A DNA stretch of 64,000 nt. It comes from Pisaster brevispinus (Eukaryota; Echinodermata; Asteroidea; Forcipulatida; Asteriidae). This document shows, piece after piece, positions 1 through 9,014 of this stretch. The DNA is taken from positions 62,001 to 126,000 of the forward strand of contig JAMKCF010000040.1 of assembly GCA_023634235.1 (NCBI GenBank), read 5' to 3'. The notes below the pieces were generated by a model. It did not search any database. It was given only the letters and a program-made list of their open reading frames with translations, and was not told the DNA's origin. The stretch's first letter is position 1, and each line of letters starts with the position of its first letter. The translations under genes were made by a program, and so were the position numbers.

Positions 1-24
1 TCCCTGCATCCGAAAATTAGACTT

Positions 25-41
25 TTACGGCCGTTGCGGGC
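25..41 (+). other. Degenerate CENP-B-box-like 17-mer (weak)
   Basis: TTACGGCCGTTGCGGGC matches 7 of the 9 core positions of the mammalian CENP-B box (core TTCG, then A, then CGGG). The mismatches are A for T at the second base of TTCG and T for the central A. It overlaps the palindrome ACGGCCGT (27-34). It lies in the segment shared by A and B and so recurs in almost every monomer. The central mismatch makes binding by mammalian CENP-B doubtful, and a chance resemblance is quite possible. Confidence 0.2.
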
Positions 42-123
42 AGGCTTCACACCGGAAAAGACCAGCAAGCGGGGACACTCCGAAAGCCCCGCAAAACATC
101 AACGTGATTTTGCTGTAAAAAGA

Positions 124-282
124 CACAAATACAAAATAAGGAGGGTCACATCACCCCCAGGGCAATATCGAATCTGCACAATTTTAGTACCACTGTAAAG
201 CCCGTTTCAAGGGCTCCCTCTCCCGTGAGTTTGGGGTCGCTGACGATTCTGTAGGCGAGGCGAGCGGCCTGGATGTTAGGCC
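124..282. repeat. 159-bp block identical in A and B consensus
   Basis: From the C at 124 (CACAAATACAAAATAAGG) to the GGCC at 279-282, A and B consensus sequences are the same base for base; the B equivalent in monomer 2 is 537-695. Diagnostic differences flank it on both sides. It contains a 5-bp inverted repeat AGCCC (199-203) / GGGCT (211-215) with a 7-nt loop and a GGCGAGGCGAGCGGCC run (254-269). All three large chimeric monomers switch type within this block. Strong conservation could reflect functional constraint or frequent conversion; the sequence alone does not separate them. Confidence 0.9.
199..215. other. Small inverted repeat AGCCC-N7-GGGCT
   Basis: A perfect 5-bp stem with loop GTTTCAA is present in nearly every monomer of both types. 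A second short dyad, GGGA (350-353) / TCCC (359-362), is kept in both A (loop ATAAG) and B (loop ATAAC) although the loop base differs. Both are short enough to arise by chance and no function is claimed. Confidence 0.5.
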
Positions 283-413
283 CACCCCTTAGAGAAATAG
301 GAAAACAAAAACCAGGGGTAATGGCCCAAAATAAAAGTGCGGTGATTTTGGGAATAAGTCCCGATCTAGGAGGGCTAGAGAGATGATTTCTTTACCTGAC
401 TCTGCCTTAGGTA

Positions 414-860
414 TCCCTGCATCCGAAAATTAGACTTTTACGGCCGTTGCGGGCAGGCTTCACACCGGAAAAGACCAGCAAGCGGGGACACTCCGAAAGC
501 CCCCCAAAACATCAACTTGATTTTGCTGTAAAAAACCACAAATACAAAATAAGGAGGGTCACATCACCCCCAGGGCAATATCGAATCTGCACAATTTTAG
601 TACCACTGTAAAGCCCGTTTCAAGGGCTCCCTCTCCCGTGAGTTTGGGGTCGCTGACGATTCTGTAGGCGAGGCGAGCGGCCTGGATGTTAGGCCTACCC
701 CTAAGAAAAATTGAAAAAAAAAAAAAAAAAAAAAAAACCCAGAAGCAAGGTCGTGCCGGCAGGGGTCATGGCCCAAAATAAAAGTGCGGTGAATTTGGGA
801 ATAACTCCCGATCTAGGAGGGCTAGAGGGATGATTTTTTGGCCTGACTCTGCCTTAGGTA
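414..860. repeat. Reference type B monomer (447 bp)
   Basis: This is the first complete B copy. Diagnostic B states are C, T and A-C at the positions equivalent to A 91, 104 and 122-123. They are followed by CCTACCCCTAAGAAAAATTG, a run of 24 A (714-737), CCC, a 20-nt segment absent from A, then GAATTTGGGAATAACTCCC and a GGCCTGAC tail. The 20-nt segment contains GCCGGC (755-760) and is flanked by CAG at 740-742 and 760-762. B is 34 bp longer than A: 20 from that segment and 14 from the A-tract region. Confidence 0.95.
714..737 (+). repeat. B-monomer A-tract (24 A here)
   Basis: A pure adenine run of 22-25 nt is present in most B monomers, one every 860 bp, always between TTG and CCC or CCCC. 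Its length explains nearly all B length classes (445-448 bp). Some copies are interrupted by C (for example in the B monomers starting at 2135, 5574, 9428, 12870, 13730, 22327, 27487, 32646, 40388, 41248, 42970, 45998, 47719 and 63613), one by G (57594) and one by T (58455). Tracts of this length are known to be stiff and to disfavour nucleosomes; any such role here is inference. Homopolymer length is also error-prone in sequencing. Confidence 0.9.
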
Positions 861-3800
861 TCCCTGCATCCGAAAATTAGACTTTTACGGCCGTTGCGGG
901 CAGGCTTCACACCGGAAAAGACCAGCAAGCGGGGACACTCCGAAAGCCCCGCAAAACATCAACGTGATTTTGCTGTAAAAAGACACAAATACAAAATAAG
1001 GAGGGTCACATCACCCCCAGGGCAATATCGAATCTGCACAATTTTAGTACCACTGTAAAGCCCGTTTCAAGGGCTCCCTCTCCCGTGAGTTTGGGGTCGC
1101 TGACGATTCTGTAGGCGAGGCGAGCGGCCTGGATGTTAGGCCCACCCCTTAGAGAAATAGGAAAACAAAAACCAGGGGTAATGGCCCAAAATAAAAGTGC
1201 GGTGATTTTGGGAATAAGTCCCGATCTAGGAGGGCTAGAGAGATGATTTCTTTACCTGACTCTGCCTTAGGTATCCCTGCATCCGAAAATTAGACTTTTA
1301 CGGCCGTTGCGGGCAGGCTTCACACCGGAAAAGACCAGCAAGCGGGGACACTCCGAAAGCCCCCCAAAACATCAACTTGATTTTGCTGTAAAAAACCACA
1401 AATACAAAATAAGGAGGGTCACATCACCCCCAGGGCAATATCGAATCTGCACAATTTTAGTACCACTGTAAAGCCCGTTTCAAGGGCTCCCTCTCCCGTG
1501 AGTTTGGGGTCGCTGACGATTCTGTAGGCGAGGCGAGCGGCCTGGATGTTAGGCCTACCCCTAAGAAAAATTGAAAAAAAAAAAAAAAAAAAAAAAACCC
1601 CAGAAGCAAGGTCGTGCCGGCAGGGGTCATGGCCCAAAATAAAAGTGCGGTGAATTTGGGAATAACTCCCGATCTAGGAGGGCTAGAGGGATGATTTTTT
1701 GGCCTGACTCTGCCTTAGGTATCCCTGCATCCGAAAATTAGACTTTTACGGCCGTTGCGGGCAGGCTTCACACCGGAAAAGACCAGCAAGCGGGGACACT
1801 CCGAAAGCCCCGCAAAACATCAACGTGATTTTGCTGTAAAAAGACACAAATACAAAATAAGGAGGGTCACATCACCCCCAGGGCAATATCGAATCTGCAC
1901 AATTTTAGTACCACTGTAAAGCCCGTTTCAAGGGCTCCCTCTCCCGTGAGTTTGGGGTCGCTGACGATTCTGTAGGCGAGGCGAGCGGCCTGGATGTTAG
2001 GCCCACCCCTTAGAGAAATAGGAAAACAAAAACCAGGGGTAATGGCCCAAAATAAAAGTGCGGTGATTTTGGGAATAAGTCCCGATCTAGGAGGGCTAGA
2101 GAGATGATTTCTTTACCTGACTCTGCCTTAGGTATCCCTGCATCCGAAAATTAGACTTTTACGGCCGTTGCGGGCAGGCTTCACACCGGAAAAGACCAGC
2201 AAGCGGGGACACTCCGAAAGCCCCCCAAAACATCAACTTGATTTTGCTGTAAAAAACCACAAATACAAAATAAGGAGGGTCACATCACCCCCAGGGCAAT
2301 ATCGAATCTGCACAATTTTAGTACCACTGTAAAGCCCGTTTCAAGGGCTCCCTCTCCCGTGAGTTTGGGGTCGCTGACGATTCTGTAGGCGAGGCGAGCG
2401 GCCTGGATGTTAGGCCTACCCCTAAGAAAAATTGAAAAAAAAAAAAAACAAAAAAAACCCAGAAGCAAGGTCGTGCCGGCAGGGGTCATGGCCCAAAATA
2501 AAAGTGCGGTGAATTTGGGAATAACTCCCGATCTAGGAGGGCTAGAGGGATGATTTTTTGGCCTGACTCTGCCTTAGGTATCCCTGCATCCGAAAATTAG
2601 ACTTTTACGGCCGTTGCGGGCAGGCTTTACACCGGAAAAGACCAGCAAGCGGGGACACTCCGAAAGCCCCGCAAAACATCAACGTGATTTTGCTGTAAAA
2701 AGACACAAATACAAAATAAGGAGGGTCACATCACCCCCAGGGCAATATCGAATCTGCACAATTTTGGTACCACTGTAAAGCCCGTTTCAAGGGCTCCCTC
2801 TCCCGTGAGTTTGGGGTCGCTGACGATTCTGTAGGCGAGGCGAGCGGCCTGGATGTTAGGCCCACCCCTTAGAGAATTAGGAAAACAAAAACCAGGGGTA
2901 ATGGCCCAAAATAAAAGTGCGGTGATTTTGGGAATAAGTCCCGATCTAGGAGGGCTAGAGAGATGATTTCTTTACCTGACTCTGCCTTAGGTATCCCTGC
3001 ATCCGAAAATTAGACTTTTACGGCCGTTGCGGGCAGGCTTCACACCGGAAAAGACCAGCAAGCGGGGACACTCCGAAAGCCCCCCAAAACATCAACTTGA
3101 TTTTGCTGTAAAAAACCACAAATACAAAATAAGGAGGGTCACATCACCCCCAGGGCAATATCGAATCTGCACAATTTTAGTACCACTGTAAAGCCCGTTT
3201 CAAGGGCTCCCTCTCCCGTGAGTTTGGGGTCGCTGACGATTCTGTAGGCGAGGCGAGCGGCCTGGATGTTAGGCCTACCCCTAAGAAAAATTGAAAAAAA
3301 AAAAAAAAAAAAAAAAAACCCAGAAGCAAGGTCGTGCCGGCAGGGGTCATGGCCCAAAATAAAAGTGCGGTGAATTTGGGAATAACTCCCGATCTAGGAG
3401 GGCTAGAGGGATGATTTTTTGGCCTGACTCTGCCTTAGGTATCCCTGCATCCGAAAATTAGACTTTTACGGCCGTTGGGGGCAGGCTTCACACCGGAAAA
3501 GACCAGCAAGCGGGGACACTCCGAAAGCCCCGCAAAACATCAACGTGATTTTGCTGTAAAAAACACAAATACAAAATAAGGAGGGTCACATCACCCCCAG
3601 GGCAATATCGAATCTGCACAATTTTAGTACCACTGTAAAGCCCGTTTCAAGGGCTCCCTCTCCCGTGAGTTTGGGGTCGCTGACGATTCTGTAGGCGAGG
3701 CGAGCGGCCTGGATGTTAGGCCCACCCCTTAGAGAAATAGGAAAACAAAAACCAGGGGTAATGGCCCAAAATAAAAGTGCGGTGATTTTGGGAATAAGTC

Positions 3801-6800
3801 CCGATCTAGGAGGGCTAGAGAGATGATTTCTTTACCTGACTCTGCCTTAGGTATCCCTGCATCCGAAAATTAGACTTTTACGGCCGTTGCGGGCAGGCTT
3901 CACACCGGAAAAGACCAGCAAGCGGGGACACTCCGAAAGCCCCCCAAAACATCAACTTGATTTTGCTGTAAAAAACCACAAATACAAAATAAGGAGGGTC
4001 ACATCACCCCCAGGGCAATATCGAATCTGCACAATTTTAGTACCACTGTAAAGCCCGTTTCAAGGGCTCCCTCTCCCGTGAGTTTGGGGTCGCTGACGAT
4101 TCTGTAGGCGAGGCGAGCGGCCTGGATGTTAGGCCTACCCCTAAGAAAAATTGAAAAAAAAAAAAAAAAAAAAAAACCCCAGAAGCAAGGTCGTGCCGGC
4201 AGGGGTCATGGCCCAAAATAAAAGTGCGGTGAATTTGGGAATAACTCCCGATCTAGGAGGGCTAGAGGGATGATTTTTTGGCCTGACTCTGCCTTAGGTA
4301 TCCCTGCATCCGAAAATTAGACTTTTACGGCCGTTGCGGGCAGGCTTCACACCGGAAAAGACCAGCAAGCGGGGACACTCCGAAAGCCCCGCAAAACATC
4401 AACGTGATTTTGCTGTAAAAAGACACAAATACAAAATAAGGAGGGTCACATCACCCCCAGGGCAATATCGAATCTGCACAATTTTAGTACCACTGTAAAG
4501 CCCGTTTCAAGGGCTCCCTCTCCCGTGAGTTTGGGGTCGCTGACGATTCTGTAGGCGAGGCGAGCGGCCTGGATGTTAGGCCCACCCCTTAGAGAAATAG
4601 GAAAACAAAAACCAGGGGTAATGGCCCAAAATAAAAGTGCGGTGATTTTGGGAATAAGTCCCGATCTAGGAGGGCTAGAGAGATGATTTCTTTACCTGAC
4701 TCTGCCTTAGGTATCCCTGCATCCGAAAATTAGACTTTTACGGCCGTTGCGGGCAGGCTTCACACCGGAAAAGACCAGCAAGCGGGGACACTCCGAAAGC
4801 CCCCCAAAACATCAACTTGATTTTGCTGTAAAAAACCACAAATACAAAATAAGGAGGGTCACATCACCCCCAGGGCAATATCGAATCTGCACAATTTTAG
4901 TACCACTGTAAAGCCCGTTTCAAGGGCTCCCTCTCCCGTGAGTTTGGGGTCGCTGACGATTCTGTAGGCGAGGCGAGCGGCCTGGATGTTAGGCCTACCC
5001 CTAAGAAAAATTGAAAAAAAAAAAAAAAAAAAAAAACCCCAGAAGCAAGGTCGTGCCGGCAGGGGTCATGGCCCAAAATAAAAGTGCGGTGAATTTGGGA
5101 ATAACTCCCGATCTAGGAGGGCTAGAGGGATGATTTTTTGGCCTGACTCTGCCTTAGGTATCCCTGCATCCGAAAATTAGACTTTTACGGCCGTTGCGGG
5201 CAGGCTTCACACCGGAAAAGACCAGCAAGCGGGGACACTCCGAAAGCCCCGCAAAACATCAACGTGATTTTGCTGTAAAAAGACACAAATACAAAATAAG
5301 GAGGGTCACATCACCCCCAGGGCAATATCGAATCTGCACAATTTTAGTACCACTGTAAAGCCCGTTTCAAGGGCTCCCTCTCCCGTGAGTTTGGGGTCGC
5401 TGACGATTCTGTAGGCGAGGCGAGCGGCCTGGATGTTAGGCCCACCCCTTAGAGAAATAGGAAAACAAAAACCAGGGGTAATGGCCCAAAATAAAAGTGC
5501 GGTGATTTTGGGAATAAGTCCCGATCTAGGAGGGCTAGAGAGATGATTTCTTTACCTGACTCTGCCTTAGGTATCCCTGCATCCGAAAATTAGACTTTTA
5601 CGGCCGTTGCGGGCAGGCTTCACACCGGAAAAGACCAGCAAGCGGGGACACTCCGAAAGCCCCCCAAAACATCAACTTGATTTTGCTGTAAAAAACCACA
5701 AATACAAAATAAGGAGGGTCACATCACCCCCAGGGCAATATCGAATCTGCACAATTTTAGTACCACTGTAAAGCCCGTTTGAAGGGCTCCCTCTCCCGTG
5801 AGTTTGGGGTCGCTGACGATTCTGTAGGCGAGGCGAGCGGCCTGGATGTTAGGCCTACCCCTAAGAAAAATTGAAAAAAAAAAAAAAAACAAAAAAAACC
5901 CAGAAGCAAGGTCGTGCCGGCAGGGGTCATGGCCCAAAATAAAAGTGCGGTGAATTTGGGAATAACTCCCGATCTAGGAGGGCTAGAGGGATGATTTTTT
6001 GGCCTGACTCTGCCTTAGGTATCCCTGCATCCGAAAATTAGACTTTTACGGCCGTTGCGGGCAGGCTTCACACCGGAAAAGACCAGCAAGCGGGGACACT
6101 CCGAAAGCCCCGCAAAACATCAACGTGATTTTGCTGTAAAAAGACACAAATACAAAATAAGGAGGGTCACATCACCCCCAGGGCAACATCGAATCTGCAC
6201 AATTTTAGTACCACTGTAAAGCCCGTTTCAAGGGCTCCCTCTCCCGTGAGTTTGGGGTCGCTGACGATTCCGTAGGCGAGGCGAGCGGCCTGGATGTTAG
6301 GCCCACCCCTTAGAGAAATAGGAAAACAAAAACCAGGGGTAATGGCCCAAAATAAAAGTGCGGTGATTTTGGGAATAAGTCCCGATCTAGGAGGGCTAGA
6401 GAGATGATTTCTTTACCTGACTCTGCCTTAGGTATCCCTGCATCCGAAAATTAGACTTTTACGGCCGTTGCGGGCAGGCTTCACACCGGAAAAGACCAGC
6501 AAGCGGGGACACTCCGAAAGCCCCCCAAAACATCAACTTGATTTTGCTGTAAAAAACCACAAATACAAAATAAGGAGGGTCACATCACCCCCAGGGCAAT
6601 ATCGAATCTGCACAATTTTAGTACCACTGTAAAGCCCGTTTCAAGGGCTCCCTCTCCCGTGAGTTTGGGGTCGCTGACGATTCTGTAGGCGAGGCGAGCG
6701 GCCTGGATGTTAGGCCTACCCCTAAGAAAAATTGAAAAAAAAAAAAAAAAAAAAAAACCCCAGAAGCAAGGTCGTGCCGGCAGGGGTCATGGCCCAAAAT

Positions 6801-6881
6801 AAAAGTGCGGTGAATTTGGGAATAACTCCCGATCTAGGAGGGCTAGAGGGATGATTTTTTGGCCTGACTCTGCCTTAGGTA

Positions 6882-9014
6882 TCCCTGCATCCGAAAATTA
6901 GACTTTTACGGCCGTTGCGGGCAGGCTTCACACCGGAAAAGACCAGCAAGCGGGGACACTCCGAAAGCCCCGCAAAACATCAACGTGATTTTGCTGTAAA
7001 AAGACACAAATACAAAATAAGGAGGGTCACATCACCCCCAGGGCAATATCGAATCTGCACAATTTTAATACCACTGTAAAGCCCGTTTCAAGGGCTCCCT
7101 CTCCCGTGAGTTTGGGGTTGCTGACGATTCTGTAGGCGAGGCGAGCGGCCTGGATGTTAGGCCCACCCCTTAGAGAAATAGGAAAACAAAAACCAGGGGT
7201 AATGGCCCAAAATAAAAGTGCGGTGATTTTGGGAATAAGTCCCGATCTAGGAGGGCTAGAGAGATGATTTTTTTACCTGACTCTGCCTTAGGTATCCCTG
7301 CATCCGAAAATTAGACTTTTACGGCCGTTGCGGGCAGGCTTCACACCGGAAAAGACCAGCAAGCGGGGACACTCCGAAAGCCCCCCAAAACATCAACTTG
7401 ATTTTGCTGTAAAAAACCACAAATACAAAATAAGGAGGGTCACATCACCCCCAGGGCAATATCGAATCTGCACAATTTTAGTACCACTGTAAAGCCCGTT
7501 TCAAGGGCTCCCTCTCCCGTGAGTTTGGGGTCGCTGACGATTCTGTAGGCGAGGCGAGCGGCCTGGATGTTAGGCCCACCCCTTAGAGAAATAGGAAAAC
7601 AAAAACCAGGGGTAATGGCCCAAAATAAAAGTGCGGTGATTTTGGGAATAAGTCCCGATCTAGGAGGGCTAGAGAGATGATTTTTTTACCTGACTCTGCC
7701 TTAGGTATCCCTGCATCCGAAAATTAGACTTTTACGGCCGTTGCGGGCAGGCTTCACACCGGAAAAGACCAGCAAGCGGGGACACTCCGAAAGCCCCCCA
7801 AAACATCAACTTGATTTTGCTGTAAAAAACCACAAATACAAAATAAGGAGGGTCACATCACCCCCAGGGCAATATCGAATCTGCACAATTTTAGTACCAC
7901 TGTAAAGCCCGTTTCAAGGGCTCCCTCTCCCGTGAGTTTGGGGTCGCTGACGATTCTGTAGGCGAGGCGAGCGGCCTGGATGTTAGGCCTACCCCTAAGA
8001 AAAATTGAAAAAAAAAAAAAAAAAAAAAAACCCCAGAAGCAAGGTCGTGCCGGCAGGGGTCATGGCCCAAAATAAAAGTGCGGTGAATTTGGGAATAACT
8101 CCCGATCTAGGAGGGCTAGAGGGATGATTTTTTGGCCTGACTCTGCCTTAGGTATCCCTGCATCCGAAAATTAGACTTTTACGGCCGTTGCGGGCAAGCT
8201 TCACACCGGAAAAGACCAGCAAGCGGGGACACTCCGAAAGCCCCGCAAAACATCAACGTGATTTTGCTGTAAAAAGACACAAATACAAAATAAGGAGGGT
8301 CACATCACCCCCAGGGCAATATCGAATCTGCACAATTTTAGTACCACTGTAAAGCCCGTTTCAAGGGCTCCCTCTCCCGTGAGTTTGGGGTCGCTGACGA
8401 TTCTGTAGGCGAGGCGAGCGGCCTGGATGTTAGGCCCACCCCTTAGAGAAATAGGAAAACAAAAACCAGGGGTAATGGCCCAAAATAAAAGTGCGGTGAT
8501 TTTGGGAATAAGTCCCGATCTAGGAGGGCTAGAGAGATGATTTTTTTACCTGACTCTGCCTTAGGTATCCCTGCATCCGAAAATTAGACTTTTACGGCCG
8601 TTGCGGGCAGGCTTTACACCGGAAAAGACCAGCAAGCGGGGACACTCCGAAAGCCCCCCAAAACATCAACTTGATTTTGCTGTAAAAAACCACAAATACA
8701 AAATAAGGAGGGTCACATCACCCCCAGGGCAATATCGAATCTGCACAATTTTAGTACCACTGTAAAGCCCGTTTCAAGGGCTCCCTCTCCCGTGAGTTTG
8801 GGGTTGCTGACGATTCTGTAGGCGAGGCGAGCGGCCTGGATGTTAGGCCTACCCCTAAGAAAAATTGAAAAAAAAAAAAAAAAAAAAAAACCCCAGAAGC
8901 AAGGTCGTGCCGGCAGGGGTCATGGCCCAAAATAAAAGTGCGGTGAATTTGGGAATAACTCCCGATCTAGGAGGGCTAGAGGGATGATTTTTTGGCCTGA
9001 CTCTGCCTTAGGTA
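6882..9014. repeat. Domain 2: T-tail subtype with B/A chimera
   Basis: Order: A 6882, chimera 7295, B 7708, A 8155, B 8568. The A-type tails carry T at position 390. Markers are AATACCACTG and GGTTGCTGACG in A 6882, GGGCAAGCTT (a HindIII site at 8196-8201) in A 8155, and CTTTACACC plus GGTTGCTGACG in B 8568. The same domain order and several markers recur at 37840-39974. Confidence 0.92.
7295..7707. repeat. Chimeric monomer, B 5' half / A 3' half (413 bp)
   Basis: The 5' part has all B states (C at 91, T at 104, A-C at 122-123), while from position 283 onward all states are A, with no A-tract and no 20-nt segment. The switch lies between 7418 and 7576, the 159-bp block where A and B are identical. 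It gives the local order A, B/A, B. This is the expected product of an unequal A-B exchange. Confidence 0.93.

Larger units (their letters stand above)
1..413. repeat. Reference type A monomer (413 bp)
   Basis: This is the first complete A copy, used here as the numbering reference. Diagnostic A states are G at 91, G at 104, G-A at 122-123, C at 283, TTAGAGAAATAGG after the CACCCC at 283-288, A at 320, T at 346, G at 358, A at 381 and TA at 393-394. It has C at 390 (the C subtype). Composition is 100 C and 104 G, with 19 CpG. The A-rich stretch near 292-311 is short and mixed, unlike the pure tract of B. It shares positions 1-90 and 124-282 exactly with the B consensus. Confidence 0.95.
1..860. 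repeat. Reference higher-order unit (A+B dimer)
   Basis: A followed by B forms the 860-bp unit that recurs with a period of 859-861 bp. Copies of the same type across the array differ by only zero to a few bases, whereas A and B differ at about a dozen aligned sites plus the 34-bp length difference. Homogenisation therefore acts mainly on the dimer, which is what defines a higher-order repeat. Confidence 0.95.
1..6881. repeat. Domain 1: eight AB dimers, C-tail subtype
   Basis: Regular ABAB order. A starts: 1, 861, 1722, 2581, 3442, 4301, 5161, 6022. B starts: 414, 1274, 2135, 2994, 3854, 4714, 5574, 6435. Every A has C at tail position 390. Private variants include GGTACC and CTTTACACC in A 2581, CCGTTGGGG and loss of one base near 122 in A 3442, GTTTGAAGG in B 5574, and AACATCG plus ATTCCGTAGG in A 6022. 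No gene is present. Confidence 0.93.

Noticed and set aside
170..182. Pol III B-box resemblance around TATCGAATC
   Set aside because: Neither strand matches well enough (about 5 to 6 of the fixed positions), and no A-box or tRNA fold was seen. There is no support for a tRNA or SINE promoter.
328..337. AATAAA / ATAAAAG resembling a polyadenylation signal or TATA box
   Set aside because: It recurs in every monomer, but no gene, terminator or transcript context is visible, and short A-rich hexamers are expected by chance.
704..711. CCCTAA, as in vertebrate-type telomere repeats
   Set aside because: It is a single hexamer inside each B monomer, not a tandem run.
714..762. B A-tract as the tail of a retroposon insertion
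   Set aside because: I found no target-site duplication around a plausible insert and no recognisable SINE or LINE body; A and B differ there only by tract decay and a 20-bp deletion.
1419..1637. Minus-strand open reading frame of 69-72 codons in many B monomers, with a poly-Phe run
   Set aside because: The Phe run is the A-tract read on the other strand. Whether the frame opens, and from which ATG, depends only on tract length: 22 or 25 A with CCC (or 24 with CCCC) gives the longer form, 23 gives the shorter, and 24 with CCC gives none. A monomers lack the ATG. There is no sign of coding constraint, so it is a satellite artefact.
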